DNA of 64,000 nucleotides, taken from assembly GCF_900102375.1 (NCBI RefSeq), contig NZ_FNBO01000006.1, forward strand, positions 124,001 through 188,000, read 5' to 3'. A model generated the notes under the pieces. That model was not told where the DNA came from. It made no database searches and saw nothing but the letters and a program-made list of their open reading frames with translations. The translations under genes were made by a program, and so were the position numbers. This document shows, one piece after another, positions 1-9,156 of the stretch (position 1 is the first letter of the stretch; the number at the start of each line of letters is the position of its first letter). This DNA is from Halorubrum xinjiangense. Its GTDB lineage: Archaea > Halobacteriota > Halobacteria > Halobacteriales > Haloferacaceae.

Positions 1-153
1 GCCGTCAGTCACTCGCCCTTCGACCACCCGTACTGCGTCGTCGCCAAACGTGTCCACGAGCATGTTCAAAACGGGGTCCGGGTCGGTCCGGTTGATGACG
101 ACCACGGAGCGCTCGGGTCCGCCGAAGCGGTTGAGAAACTGTTCGAGAGTCAC
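1..153 (-). CDS. N-terminal fragment of an unidentified haloarchaeal protein (possibly DICT-type)
   Basis: A reading frame enters from the left edge. On the minus strand it starts with GTG at 153 and stays open to base 1, giving about 51 residues that begin VTLEQFLNRFGGPERSVV and continue with a hydrophobic strand and an alpha/beta pattern (VVVINRTDPDPVLNML). A CTTATG box about 28 bases upstream (near 181-186) fits leaderless initiation at this GTG. The pattern reminds me of the start of haloarchaeal DICT sensory-domain proteins, but this rests on memory of a short segment. Bases 154-352, between this start and the end of glpC, hold only this promoter as far as I can see. Confidence 0.4.
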   Translation of the reverse strand, partial: MTLEQFLNRFGGPERSVVVINRTDPDPVLNMLVDTFGDDAVRVVEGRVTDG

Positions 154-352
154 GTGTTCCGTCTTGAGCGGGTTCGACTCATAAGGATTCTCACGCGGTT
201 ATCGGCGTTGAGAAGAGCGAACACCGGCCACCGGGCAGATCACTGCCGGGGGTTCGCACCCGCGATCCCGGCGGTCGATTCGCGGTCGGACGCTGGGTCG
301 TCGGCGGCGGCCCGGAGCTGCCTCCGTCCAGAGCGCCTCCGTCCGGAGCCGC

Positions 353-1954
353 CTACGCGTCCAGCGCCTCTTCGAGCAGCTGGAGGGGATGTTCGATCTC
401 GTAGCCGGTGCCGTGTTCCATCTGCATCGCGCAGGTCGGACACTCCGTCATCCCGACCTCTCCCTCGGCGTCCTCCATGTGTTCGAACATCTCCGCGCCG
501 ATCTCCATCGACTTCTCGTACTTCTCCTCCTTCCAGCCGTACGTGCCGGAGATGCCGGAACAGGAGTCGCCGACGTCCTCCATCCGAACGCCGTCGACGT
601 CGCGGAACGTCTCGACCGCCTGCCGCGAGAGCCCCTGGTTGCGGGCGTGACACGGCGCGTGGTACGCGAACGCGCGCTCGTCGTCGAGCCCGCCGGCCGC
701 GTCGAGCTCGCCCTCTAGGTTCTCGTGGATCCGGAGGTACTCCAGCGCCTCGAACGTGTGCTCTGCGAGGTCCTCGATCCCGTGGAGGTCGAACAGCTCG
801 GGGTACTCCTGGCGCAGCGACAACGAACAGGAGGTACAGGAGGCGATCACGTCGGCGCCCTCGCCGATGGCCTCCACGAGGTTCTCGACGTTCGTCTCGG
901 CGTGCCGGCGGGCGTCCTTCAGCATCCCGTTCGCGAACATCGGCGTGCCCGAGCACTTCTGGGGCGGCACCATCACCTCGTAGCCGAAGTGCTCGTAGAC
1001 TGAGACCAATGCCTTGCCGACCTCGGGAGTATTGTAGTTGGAGTAGCAGCCGTGGAAGTACGCCACGCGCTTGTCGGAGTTTTCCACGTTCGCGCCGCCG
1101 CGTGCCTTCCACCACTCGCGGAACGTCTCCGTGGCGAACTCGGGGAAGTCGCGCTCCTTGGGGATCCCCATCACCTTCTCCATCGCCCACCGCGCGGGGC
1201 CGAAGTTCATCGCGAACGACGCCGTCCGCGGGAACATGCTCGCGAGGCTCGCCGACGTGCGGTAGTTGGCTAAGATTCGGTTCCGAATGTACTCGACGGA
1301 GAGCTTCTCCATCTGCCGTTCGACGTACTGCCCGCGCGCCTCGTTGTGCATCTGCGAGAGCGGCACCGAGGAGGGACAGGCGTCGTCACAGCGCATGCAG
1401 TTCGAACAGGAGGTGATCGACTCGTCGATGTCGTGGTCCTCCTTCCGCTTGAGTCGCCACTGCTCGGGGCCCTGGAACTTCGGGCCGGGGAACTCGTCGT
1501 CGACCTCCGCCACCGGACACGAGGTGTCACAGCTCGTGCACTTGTAACAGGAGTCGGCCCCCTCGCGGAGGTCGAGGTCGCCGCCGGGGAACACGTCGAC
1601 GGGGTCGTACGCCTCGGGGTCGAGCTCCGCCGAGTCGGTCCCGCCGGTCGCGCTCTCGGTCCCGCCCGACGCGCTCTCGACGCCGCCGTCGGTCGCGGCA
1701 CGGTCGGCTGTCGACTCCCCGCCGGTCCGCGCCGCGTCGCGGTCGTCGGTCACGTCCGCCTCCGGAACGTCCCCCCCGTCGGTGACGAAGACGGACGGCT
1801 GCTCGTCGCGGCCGGCCTGCGGGACGCCGGGGGCGGGCTCTCCGCAGCCGCACCCCCCGCGGCCGGGGTTCTCGCGACCTCCCTCGCGGTCGCCGCTCCG
1901 GTCGTTCGCCCCGTTCGCGTCCCCCGCGTCGTCGTCCTCGGTGTGTCGTGTCAT
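353..1954 (-). CDS. glpC: Anaerobic-type glycerol-3-phosphate dehydrogenase subunit C (iron-sulfur subunit)
   Basis: This is the electron-transfer subunit of the membrane-associated GlpABC complex, which oxidises glycerol 3-phosphate to dihydroxyacetone phosphate and passes electrons to the quinone pool. Two ferredoxin-type clusters are visible at about residues 136-146 (CYKCTSCDTSCP) and 183-193 (CSNCMRCDDACP). Two Cys-rich CCG-type domains follow, one around YFHGCYSNYNTPE with PQKCSGTPMF and one around YHAPCHARNQGL with GDSCSGISGTYG. The first 130 or so residues are a low-complexity Asp/Gly/Glu-rich extension that bacterial GlpC lacks and that also contains CGCG. At 533 residues it is longer than the usual 400 or so because of this extension. 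The ATG overlaps the glpB stop as ATGA, so the start is supported by translational coupling. Confidence 0.93.
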   Translation of the reverse strand: MTRHTEDDDAGDANGANDRSGDREGGRENPGRGGCGCGEPAPGVPQAGRDEQPSVFVTDGGDVPEADVTDDRDAARTGGESTADRAATDGGVESASGGTESATGGTDSAELDPEAYDPVDVFPGGDLDLREGADSCYKCTSCDTSCPVAEVDDEFPGPKFQGPEQWRLKRKEDHDIDESITSCSNCMRCDDACPSSVPLSQMHNEARGQYVERQMEKLSVEYIRNRILANYRTSASLASMFPRTASFAMNFGPARWAMEKVMGIPKERDFPEFATETFREWWKARGGANVENSDKRVAYFHGCYSNYNTPEVGKALVSVYEHFGYEVMVPPQKCSGTPMFANGMLKDARRHAETNVENLVEAIGEGADVIASCTSCSLSLRQEYPELFDLHGIEDLAEHTFEALEYLRIHENLEGELDAAGGLDDERAFAYHAPCHARNQGLSRQAVETFRDVDGVRMEDVGDSCSGISGTYGWKEEKYEKSMEIGAEMFEHMEDAEGEVGMTECPTCAMQMEHGTGYEIEHPLQLLEEALDA

Positions 1955-3330
1955 TGGTTCGCCTCCGTCGCCGCCTGCCGCCCGGCCTCGAGGCCGGTCG
2001 CGAGCGACACCCCGCTCGCGGACTTCTCTCTCGCCGCGTCCGCGCCGCCGACGACCCCGCCGGCCGCGAACACGTTCTCGTACTGCGCCTCACCGTCGGC
2101 GTCCGTGGGCCGACACCGCTCGTCGGGCCGAACCCCGAACCGCGCGTACGGCTGGTCACCGAACGCGTCGTCGACGAACCACTCGTACCGGTCGTCCGGC
2201 TGGTCGACGTACAGGTCGAACACCGGTTCCCGGACGCCCTCCCGGTCGGAGTCGAGCCCCTTCCCGACGAGGCCGCCGGTCGCCAGTACGAACGCGTCGG
2301 CGCCGTACGGCGCCGTCCGCCCCTTCCGGTCGACCGCGACCGCCTCCACTCGCCCGTCGGCCGCGGACTCGACGCCGACGACGGGGTTGCCGGTCTCGAA
2401 CCGGACCCCCTCGGCGTCGAGCGCGTCGAACAGCCGGTCCTCTAAGCGGAGTCCCGGGAGGCTCGGCGGCCCCATCGGGATCTCGAAGACGTCGGCCCCG
2501 AGCCGGTCGGCGAGTTCCTCGCGGACCTCCTCGCCCTCGTCGTCGCCGAGGAACGCGGGGAAGCCGACCCGCTCGACGCGGTCGACGCCGCCGTCTCCGT
2601 CGACCACGTCGTGGAGGTGCGGCGAGACCGCCTTCGCGAGCGCCTCCCGGGCGGGGGTCCCGTCGATCGCCTCGTCGTGGTCGAGCGCCTTCGCGAGCCG
2701 GGTTATCTTCGCGTCGGCGCGGAACGCCTCCGCGAACTCGACCTCCGCGCCCGCGACGTCGAACGGGACGCCCGCTGCCTCCAGCCGCCCCGCGAAGGCG
2801 CGCGCGTCGTACTCCGTGAGCGACCGGAACCCGACGACGAGCATCGGTCGGTCGTCGCTCGCGAGCCCCGCCTCCGCGGCTGCGGGGTACCGCGCCGTCG
2901 GCTTCACCGCGCCGCCGAAGGTGGGAACGAGCGCGTTGCGGTCGGTGTGGCCGCCGCGGTACGCGTCGCCGGCGAGGTCGTCGAACAGGTCGAGCCCATC
3001 GCGGAGCGCCTCGCCACCCACGACTCGATACGGGTGCGACTCCGGAAGCCGGTCGATCCCGTCGAACGGGTCCGCGAGCGGCCCCTCGGGGTCTGGCCAC
3101 TCGTCGGGGTCGAGGTTCCGGCCCGCGGTCGGCGGCCCGTCGCGCAGCGGCTTCGCCGGCTCCGTCGCCGGGACGTAGCCGAGCGCGTCGATCAGCCCGG
3201 ATGCCTGCCGCAGCGTGCTCGCCTTGTGCGAGACGAGCCGCACGTCGGCGCCCTCTCGGGCGGCCGACACCGCGGCCGTGACCGCGGCGAGGCCGCCGCC
3301 GATCACGAGGACGTCGCTGGTTATCGCCAT
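1951..3330 (-). CDS. glpB: Anaerobic-type glycerol-3-phosphate dehydrogenase subunit B
   Basis: Flavoprotein subunit of GlpABC, 459 residues. The N-terminus [20 protein letters not shown] carries the GxGxxA dinucleotide-binding loop at about residues 9-15. A second FAD-contact segment near the C-terminus reads YENVFAAGGVVGGADA, typical of the GlpB/succinate dehydrogenase-like flavoprotein fold. The frame is open further upstream, but the ATG at 3330 is chosen because it starts just before the Rossmann motif and overlaps the glpA stop as ATGA. The downstream glpC start overlaps its own stop in the same way. The three subunits are therefore one transcriptional and translational unit in the order A-B-C. 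Confidence 0.93.
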   Translation of the reverse strand: MAITSDVLVIGGGLAAVTAAVSAAREGADVRLVSHKASTLRQASGLIDALGYVPATEPAKPLRDGPPTAGRNLDPDEWPDPEGPLADPFDGIDRLPESHPYRVVGGEALRDGLDLFDDLAGDAYRGGHTDRNALVPTFGGAVKPTARYPAAAEAGLASDDRPMLVVGFRSLTEYDARAFAGRLEAAGVPFDVAGAEVEFAEAFRADAKITRLAKALDHDEAIDGTPAREALAKAVSPHLHDVVDGDGGVDRVERVGFPAFLGDDEGEEVREELADRLGADVFEIPMGPPSLPGLRLEDRLFDALDAEGVRFETGNPVVGVESAADGRVEAVAVDRKGRTAPYGADAFVLATGGLVGKGLDSDREGVREPVFDLYVDQPDDRYEWFVDDAFGDQPYARFGVRPDERCRPTDADGEAQYENVFAAGGVVGGADAAREKSASGVSLATGLEAGRQAATEANQ

Positions 3331-5102
3331 CAGCGACCCCCGTCGGTAGCCGCGTCGTCGTCTGCGCGGCCACCGTCGGCGGCCGCAGTTCCGGCCGATC
3401 CGGACTCGTCGGTATCGGCGGCGTCCGGCGACTCCGGTCCGGCGTCGAACGCGCCGAAGTCGACCTCGCCGTCGAGGCTCGCGGGGTCGCCGTCGCGGTT
3501 CATCGTCGTCGCGTGGAGCAGGTGGTTCAACATCGCCTGCGAGAGCTGTTCGCCCCACAGGGCGTGGCGCTGGCCCTTCCAGCGCTCCTGGTACAGCTCG
3601 TCCTCGGCGTCGCGGACGACCGGCTCGGGGTACTCCTCGGCGAGCTCCGCGGCGATGCGGTGCGTACAGAAGCCGCCCTGACAGTTGCCCATCGAGGCGC
3701 GGGTCCGGAGGCGGACCGCGTTGAGGTCGGAGCCCGCCTCGCCTATCGCGTCCTGGACCTCCGCGCGGGTCACGCTCTCGCAGTTACAGACGATCGGGTT
3801 CGGGTCGTACTCGTCGAGCACGTCGTCGGCCCGGGAGCCGAGCCGCTGGCCCGAGCGCCGCGCGACCGGCGACCGCAGCCCGAACTCGTCCATCAGCTCC
3901 GCCATGCGCGCCTCGCTCTCCGAGCCCGGCAGCGGCGCATCGGCGGTGTCGCAGGTCGCCTCATAGCCGAGCGCCTCGCAGACGTGGTCGGAGATGGACT
4001 CCGCCATCATCCGGTAGGTCGTGAGCTTCCCGCCGACGATGGTCGTCATCCCCGGGAGGTCGTCGCGGTCGCCGTGGTCGAGGAGGAAGTAGTCGCGGGT
4101 GATGTCCGTCGGGTCCTCGGTGCCCGTTCCCGGCGGCTCGTAGAGCGGCCTGACGCCCCAAAAGGAGCGGAGCGTCCGGGCGTCTTCGAGCGCCGGCACG
4201 AGCTCCGAGAGCGTCTCGATCATCAGGTCGACCTCCCAGTCCTCCTCGGGATAGTCCTCGGGGTCGTCGACCTCCTCGTCGGTCGTGCCGAGGATACAGG
4301 CGGTCTCGTGGGGGACGATGATGTCGGCGTCGCCCTTCGGCCGGCAGCGGTTGATCACGGTGTCGACCTGCCGGGTGTTCATCACCGTCATCACGCCCTT
4401 CGAGGGGCGCACCTCCACGTCGACGCCGGCCATTCCACCGACGTTGCCCGCCCACGCGCCGGTCGCGTTGACCACGTGGCGGGCGCGGATCTCCTCGGTC
4501 GTCCCGGGCTCGTGATGGACGCGTTTCCCGGGGCCGGTCTCGTGTTCGATCTCGACGCCGACGACCTCGCCGTCCTCGACGAGCACGTCGGTCACCGGGG
4601 CGTGCGTCTCGATCCGGGCGCCGTGCTCGCGGGCGTCGGCGGCGTTCGACACGCACAGGCGGAACGGGTCGACCGCGCCGTCGGGCAAGGCGATCGCCTT
4701 CTCGACGTCGCGCGCGAGGTACGGCTCGCGGCGGCGCGCCTCCTCGCCGTCGATCACCTCGACCGGGATGTCGCACGCCTTACACCCCTCTAACTTCTCC
4801 TGGAAGTACTCCTCGGAGTCCTCCGGTCGCTTGACGAACAGCCCGCCGGTCTCCTCGACGCAGTGGGCCGCGATGTCGCGGAGGACCATGTTCTCCTCGA
4901 TACACTCCTTCGCGCTCTTCTGGTCCGAGACCGCGTAGCGGCCGCCGCTGTGGAGGAGGCCGTGCATCCGTCCGGTCGTGCCGTGCGTCAGGTTCCCCTT
5001 CTCGACGAGGACCGTGTCGAGCCCGCGTCGCGCCAGGTCCCTGACGACGCCGCACCCCGTCGACCCCCCACCGACGACGACGACGTCCACTTGTCTGTCC
5101 AT
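3330..5102 (-). CDS. glpA: Anaerobic-type glycerol-3-phosphate dehydrogenase subunit A (catalytic flavoprotein)
   Basis: Catalytic FAD subunit, 590 residues from the chosen start [18 protein letters not shown]. It has the N-terminal FAD loop, the GlpD/GlpA signature [20 protein letters not shown], and a C-terminal BFD-like iron-sulfur domain at roughly residues 435-500 ([13 protein letters not shown] and [12 protein letters not shown]), which separates GlpA from aerobic GlpD. The last 50 or so residues are acidic and low complexity. An upstream in-frame GTG at 5126 is possible, but a TATA-like GTAAAGTAAAG lies at 5126-5136. That placement fits leaderless transcription from the ATG at 5102 and would be overlapped by the longer start. 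The gene is divergent from glpK across a 380-base gap. Confidence 0.94.
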   Translation of the reverse strand: MDRQVDVVVVGGGSTGCGVVRDLARRGLDTVLVEKGNLTHGTTGRMHGLLHSGGRYAVSDQKSAKECIEENMVLRDIAAHCVEETGGLFVKRPEDSEEYFQEKLEGCKACDIPVEVIDGEEARRREPYLARDVEKAIALPDGAVDPFRLCVSNAADAREHGARIETHAPVTDVLVEDGEVVGVEIEHETGPGKRVHHEPGTTEEIRARHVVNATGAWAGNVGGMAGVDVEVRPSKGVMTVMNTRQVDTVINRCRPKGDADIIVPHETACILGTTDEEVDDPEDYPEEDWEVDLMIETLSELVPALEDARTLRSFWGVRPLYEPPGTGTEDPTDITRDYFLLDHGDRDDLPGMTTIVGGKLTTYRMMAESISDHVCEALGYEATCDTADAPLPGSESEARMAELMDEFGLRSPVARRSGQRLGSRADDVLDEYDPNPIVCNCESVTRAEVQDAIGEAGSDLNAVRLRTRASMGNCQGGFCTHRIAAELAEEYPEPVVRDAEDELYQERWKGQRHALWGEQLSQAMLNHLLHATTMNRDGDPASLDGEVDFGAFDAGPESPDAADTDESGSAGTAAADGGRADDDAATDGGR

Positions 5103-5125
5103 GCGAGGCCCTTGGACCACGACCA

Positions 5126-5136
5126 CTTTACTTTAC
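5126..5136 (-). promoter_or_regulatory. Putative TATA box for glpABC
   Basis: On the minus strand the sequence reads GTAAAGTAAAG, centred about 28 bases upstream of the glpA ATG at 5102. This is the usual haloarchaeal spacing for a leaderless transcript. It is the only A/T-rich island directly upstream of glpA. Confidence 0.5.
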
Positions 5137-5205
5137 CTCCCGAGGTGTCCTACCCATAACTATCAGGGTCATTCAAGTACTGTAATCCCTGTCGCTGCCG
5201 ATGGG

Positions 5206-5217
5206 TTTTTATATTAC
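5206..5217 (+). promoter_or_regulatory. Putative TATA box for glpK-glpX, with a long leader
   Basis: TTTTTATATTAC is the best TATA-like box on the plus strand in the glpA-glpK gap (5103-5482). It predicts a start of transcription near 5237 and a leader of about 245 bases before glpK. A second A/T-rich patch, GATTATTATGG, lies at about 5257-5267. The rest of the gap (about 5290-5460) is GC-rich and contains the low-confidence upstream reading frame listed separately. Confidence 0.45.
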
Positions 5218-5276
5218 ACTTTTTCACTCACGGCGAAGTTCGGATTTCAACAGGAAGATTATTATGGTAGTACATT

Positions 5277-5486
5277 ATGTTCACGACCGGCGTGGTAGCT
5301 TCCGTGAAGATATGTCGCGGCGGCGTCGATACGCCTCGCGGCCGCCTCGGGTCGGCTCCGGACGGGTCTGACCGATCGGTCGCGCGACGCGACAGCGAAC
5401 GCGGCTCCGGGATCGCCCCCGACGGCGGGGGCGACCCGGTCACCGCCGCACACGGACCAGCGCCACAGGAGGGATCCACAACATGA
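5277..5486 (+). CDS. Possible leader reading frame overlapping the glpK start
   Basis: A 69-codon frame runs through the glpK leader from ATG 5277 and ends at a TGA that overlaps the glpK ATG as ATGA, the same junction used by real genes in this region. Against it, about a quarter of its codons end in A or T, more than in neighbouring genes. The predicted peptide (starting MFTTGVVASVKIC) has no recognisable domain, and glpK has its own ribosome binding site. It may be coincidence or a translationally coupled leader peptide. Confidence 0.2.
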   Translation: MFTTGVVASVKICRGGVDTPRGRLGSAPDGSDRSVARRDSERGSGIAPDGGGDPVTAAHGPAPQEGSTT

Positions 5487-7024
5487 CACAGTACGTCGGT
5501 GCGATAGACCAGGGGACGACCGGCACCCGATTCATGGTCTTTGACCATGAGGGCCAGGTCGTCGCGAACGCCTACGAACAGCACGAACAGATCTACCCGA
5601 ACCCGGGATGGGTCGAACACGACCCGATAGAGATCTGGGAGAACACCCAACAGGTCGTCCTCGACGGCCTCGCGGACGCGGGGCTCGACGCCGACCAGCT
5701 CGATGCCATCGGGATCACCAACCAGCGCGAGACGACGATCGTCTGGGACAAAGACTCCGGCCGACCGGTCCACAACGCCCTCGTGTGGCAGGACCGGCGG
5801 ACGACCGACCGCGTCGAGGAGCTTCAAGACGACGGGAAAGTCGAGGAGATCCGCGAGAAGACCGGCCTCGAGGCCGACGCGTACTTCTCTGCGACCAAGA
5901 CCGAGTGGATCCTCGACAACGCGGAGCCGCTCAAGATGCAGAGCTCCCGCGGCGGCGACCTGCGCGACCGGGCCCGCGCCGGCGAGCTCGTGATGGGTAC
6001 CATCGACTCGTGGCTCATCTACAACCTGACGGGGAACCACATCACGGACGTCACCAACGCATCCCGGACGATGCTGTACAACATCCGGGACCTGGAGTGG
6101 GACGACGAGCTCTTAGACGAGTTCGACGTGCCGAAGGAGATGGTGCCCGAGGTACGCCCCTCGTCCGACGAGGACTACTACGGACACACGGACCCCGACG
6201 GCTTCCTCGGCGAGGAGGTCCCCGTCGCGGGCGCGCTGGGTGACCAGCAGGCCGCGTTGTTCGGGCAGACCTGCTTCGACGAGGGCGACGCGAAGAACAC
6301 CTACGGCACCGGCTCGTTCTACCTGATGAACACGGGCACCGACGCCGTCGAGTCCGATCACGGACTGCTGACGACGATCGGGTTCCAGATGTCCGGCGAG
6401 CCCGTCCAGTACGCGCTGGAGGGGTCCATCTTCATCACCGGCGCCGCCATCGAGTGGCTCGAAGACGTCGACCTGATCAACAACGCGGCCCAGACCGCGG
6501 AGCTGGCTCGGTCGGTCGACTCGACCGACGGCGTCTACATGGTCCCGGCGTTCACGGGGCTCGGCGCCCCGCACTGGGACGGCCGCGCCCGCGGGACCAT
6601 CGTCGGGATGACCCGCGGCACCGGCAAGGAGCACATCGTGCGGGCGACGCTCGAGTCGATCGCCTACCAGACCCGCGACATCGCCGAGGCCATGGAGGCC
6701 GACTCCGGCGTGGAGACCACGACGCTCCGCGTCGACGGCGGCGCGGTCAAGAACAACTTCCTCTGCCAGCTCCAGTCCGACATCATCCAGACGGACATCG
6801 CGCGACCGGAGGTCGACGAGACGACCGCGCTCGGCTCGGCGTATGCCGCCGGGCTTGCGGTGGGGTACTGGGACAACGTGGACGAACTGCGCGACAACTG
6901 GCAGGTCGACCGCGAGTCCACCCCCGAGAAGTCACAGGGCGAGGTCGACAAGCTGTACAGCCGCTGGGACGACGCGGTCGAGCGCTCGAAGAACTGGGCG
7001 ATCGACGACGAGGAGGAGGAGTAA
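5483..7024 (+). CDS. glpK: Glycerol kinase
   Basis: Phosphorylates glycerol with ATP to give glycerol 3-phosphate, the substrate of the divergently encoded GlpABC. The 513-residue length is normal for the FGGY family. The N-terminal nucleotide motif DQGTTGTRFMVFD is at about residues 8-20, the substrate segment WVEHDPIEIW near 43-52, and the phosphate-2 region GALGDQQAALFGQ in the middle. The C-terminal lobe includes LRVDGGAVKNNFL. A strong Shine-Dalgarno sequence AGGAGGG sits at 5467-5473, ten bases before the ATG, which is unusual in a region where many genes look leaderless and which suits a long-leader transcript. The stop is immediately followed by the ATG of the GlpX-like gene, so the two are co-expressed. 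Confidence 0.97.
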   Translation: MTQYVGAIDQGTTGTRFMVFDHEGQVVANAYEQHEQIYPNPGWVEHDPIEIWENTQQVVLDGLADAGLDADQLDAIGITNQRETTIVWDKDSGRPVHNALVWQDRRTTDRVEELQDDGKVEEIREKTGLEADAYFSATKTEWILDNAEPLKMQSSRGGDLRDRARAGELVMGTIDSWLIYNLTGNHITDVTNASRTMLYNIRDLEWDDELLDEFDVPKEMVPEVRPSSDEDYYGHTDPDGFLGEEVPVAGALGDQQAALFGQTCFDEGDAKNTYGTGSFYLMNTGTDAVESDHGLLTTIGFQMSGEPVQYALEGSIFITGAAIEWLEDVDLINNAAQTAELARSVDSTDGVYMVPAFTGLGAPHWDGRARGTIVGMTRGTGKEHIVRATLESIAYQTRDIAEAMEADSGVETTTLRVDGGAVKNNFLCQLQSDIIQTDIARPEVDETTALGSAYAAGLAVGYWDNVDELRDNWQVDRESTPEKSQGEVDKLYSRWDDAVERSKNWAIDDEEEE

Positions 7025-8191
7025 ATGAGCGTCGAACTGCTACCGGAGTTGGCCATCGCGGCCGACACCGTGCTACAGGTCGGGTACGAGCCCGGCGCCC
7101 CGACCGACGTCATCGACAGCCTCACCAACCCCGGGATCCTCCTCGGGGCGCTCGCGGGCGGCGCGTTCGGAGCGGCGCTCGGCGCGCTGCCGGCGTTCAT
7201 CTTCACCGGGTTCCTCGTCATCGGCGGGTCGCTCGGCGGCGGGGGCTTCGGGGTTGACGTCGGTTTCGGGCCGGTGTTCGGGCCGCACATCTCCTTCGCG
7301 GGGGGCGTGGCGGCGGCCGGCTACGCGGCCAATAAGGGGTATATGGAATCCGGATTCGACTACCACAACGCGAAGGACATCGGCTTCGCGCTGGGGAGTA
7401 AACCGGACATCCTCGCCGTCGGCGCCGTCTTCGGCGTCTTCGGCGTCCTCATCGAACAGCTCTCTCGGCAGCTCGCGCTGCCGGTCGACCCGATCCCGGT
7501 GAGCATCGTCATCAGCGCGATCGTCGTCCGGGCCGTCTTCGGGTACAGCATCGTCGGCACGGTCAGCGACAAGGCGAACGGCTACTTCGACATGGGACCG
7601 TTCGAGCGCGAGGAGATGCGCGACCCCGGCGAGGTCAAGGGCGACGGCGGGAAGGCCAGCGAGGACCGGCTCGCCGTCGAGCCGTGGCTGCCGAACATGT
7701 ACAAGTGGTCGCACGTCGCCGCGATCGGGTTCTTCACCGGTCTCGGTGCGGCAGTCATCACGTACAACATGATAAGCGGCGGGCACGGCCTCATCGCCGT
7801 CTTCGCCGGCTTCGGGATCAGCGCAGCGTCGCTGCTGTTCCTGAACCTCGGCGTCGACCGCATCCCCGTCACCCACCACATGACGCTGGCGGGCGCGACC
7901 GCCTTCCTCGCGACGTGGCAGGACGGGATCCTCATGCTCACCGACCTGTCGGCCGCGGACCTGACCGCGCCGCTGGCGTTCGGCGCCGCGCCGGCGCTGC
8001 TGTTCGGCGCGGTGTTCGGCATGTTCTCCGCGGTCGTCGGGGAAGCGAGCCAGCGCGTGTTCTACGCCCACTCCGACACGCACTTCGACCCGCCGGCGGC
8101 CGCCATCGTGGTGTGGACGCTGACGATCGGGTTGCTGGTCATCGCCGGCCTGCTCAACTGGGGCGTCTGGATTCCCGGCACGGGGATCTAA
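7025..8191 (+). CDS. GlpX-like polytopic membrane protein, possible glycerol facilitator
   Basis: A 388-residue very hydrophobic protein with many Gly/Ala-rich membrane segments (for example LLGALAGGAFGAALGALPAFIF, in pieces over residues 38-60) and one polar loop around residues 190-225. It begins at the base after the glpK stop, so the two genes are in one operon. In Haloferax, a membrane protein gene placed next to glpK has been called glpX and suggested to move glycerol across the membrane. It is unrelated to the bacterial fructose bisphosphatase of the same name. The transport role is inferred from this association and from the hydrophobicity. No aquaporin NPA motifs are visible, so it would not be a classical GlpF. 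Confidence 0.75.
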   Translation: MSVELLPELAIAADTVLQVGYEPGAPTDVIDSLTNPGILLGALAGGAFGAALGALPAFIFTGFLVIGGSLGGGGFGVDVGFGPVFGPHISFAGGVAAAGYAANKGYMESGFDYHNAKDIGFALGSKPDILAVGAVFGVFGVLIEQLSRQLALPVDPIPVSIVISAIVVRAVFGYSIVGTVSDKANGYFDMGPFEREEMRDPGEVKGDGGKASEDRLAVEPWLPNMYKWSHVAAIGFFTGLGAAVITYNMISGGHGLIAVFAGFGISAASLLFLNLGVDRIPVTHHMTLAGATAFLATWQDGILMLTDLSAADLTAPLAFGAAPALLFGAVFGMFSAVVGEASQRVFYAHSDTHFDPPAAAIVVWTLTIGLLVIAGLLNWGVWIPGTGI

Positions 8192-8210
8192 CGCGACGCC
8201 GCTCTCGGCA

Positions 8211-8220
8211 GTATTTTTAT
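8211..8220 (+). terminator. Possible T-tract terminator after glpK-glpX
   Basis: GTATTTTTAT lies about 20 bases after the stop of the GlpX-like gene. Archaeal transcription often ends at such T-rich tracts. There is no supporting hairpin, so this is tentative. Confidence 0.3.
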
Positions 8221-8302
8221 TATGGCACTTCGCTCACCCGTGGTCGGTCGGAACCACCCGGACAGCGACCGGTGTCCTAGCGAGTGCGCTCGCGCGCGAA
8301 CG

Positions 8303-8704
8303 TCACTCCTCGGGGAGCAGCGCCGAGAGAACGAGGAACGCGACGACGGCAACCGCGGCGGCGGCGACGGCGACAGTCGACACCGCCCCGCCGAGGTAGC
8401 GGGCGACCAGCGCCAGGCTGCCGGCCGTCGCGAGCGCGACGCCGAGCGCTCCGTGGTGGAAACTCCCGGCGGTCGGCTGCTCGGCCACCGTCGCCGCCTC
8501 GCGCTCGACGAAGGCGCGGGCACCCCACCACACCGAACCGAACCGGACGCCGACGCCGACCGCGGCCGCGGCGATCGAGACGAACTCGATGTCGCCGATC
8601 GTGAACATCCCGGCCCCGAACGCGGCCGCCGTCGACAGGACGGCGACGACTTTGCTTCGGTCGTCGACCGTGTGCAGCGTCTCCACGGCCGGATCGTTCG
8701 ACAT
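8303..8704 (-). CDS. Small membrane protein of unknown function
   Basis: 133 residues from the ATG at 8704 (MSNDPAVETLHTVDD). The N-terminus is short and polar and is followed by three or four hydrophobic helices (VVAVLSTAAAFGAGMF, ALGVALATAGSLALVARYLG, VAVAAAAVAVVAFLVLSALL). It is probably an integral membrane protein. A CCTATACGA box about 27 bases upstream (about 8727-8736) supports this start over an in-frame one at 8743. It is convergent with the GlpX-like gene. No family is recognised. Confidence 0.7.
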   Translation of the reverse strand: MSNDPAVETLHTVDDRSKVVAVLSTAAAFGAGMFTIGDIEFVSIAAAAVGVGVRFGSVWWGARAFVEREAATVAEQPTAGSFHHGALGVALATAGSLALVARYLGGAVSTVAVAAAAVAVVAFLVLSALLPEE

Positions 8705-8858
8705 ACCCGTCGTAGTTCGCCCGACGGTCGTATAGGTTTCCATCGGGGCGACCCCGCTCGTCGACCCGAGTCGACCGCGCCGCCGTCCGCCCGCCGGGCG
8801 GGCGGCGGTCGCGGGGCGAACGCGGGGCGTTTAACTTCCCCGGCCAGGATGACGTGGT

Positions 8859-9062
8859 ATGTTGGATCGGATCGGGCTGGACCGACGGGACCGACGGAAC
8901 CTCCTCATCGTGATTGGGGTCGTGGCGGCCGTGATGGCGGTCGTCTCGGAGGGGACGCCCGCGGTCCGGCTCGCGGTCGGAGTGATAGCCGGCCTCATCA
9001 GCGGTGTCGTCTTCGTCGTCTCGACGGTAGTCATCAATCGGTACAAGCCGGCTCACTGGTAG
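8859..9062 (+). CDS. Small two-helix membrane protein
   Basis: 67 residues with a charged N-terminus (MLDRIGLDRRDRR), two hydrophobic stretches (NLLIVIGVVAAVMAVV and LAVGVIAGLISGVVFVVSTVV) and a short NRYKPAHW tail. Positive charge before helix 1 predicts that both ends face the cytoplasm. A GTTTAAC box at about 8829-8835 lies roughly 27 bases before the ATG. It resembles short membrane proteins common in haloarchaea. The function is unknown. Confidence 0.68.
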   Translation: MLDRIGLDRRDRRNLLIVIGVVAAVMAVVSEGTPAVRLAVGVIAGLISGVVFVVSTVVINRYKPAHW

Positions 9063-9156
9063 GCGGCGGCTCGGGAGCGCGATTCGGTCCGCCCCGGGAG
9101 CCGTCGGCCCGTCCCGAGTCGGGGCGGTTTTGTGCGGCTGTCCCGGAGGGCCGACC

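Noticed and set aside
1346-3178. A 610-codon open frame on the plus strand across glpC and glpB
   Set aside because: It is the opposite-strand shadow of GC-rich genes with clear iron-sulfur and FAD motifs, and has arginine/serine/proline-rich nonsense composition and no domain.
8192-8302. Small gene between the GlpX-like gene and the next minus-strand gene
   Set aside because: Short frames here have neither the G/C third-position pattern nor a start context. The T-tract looks more like a terminator.
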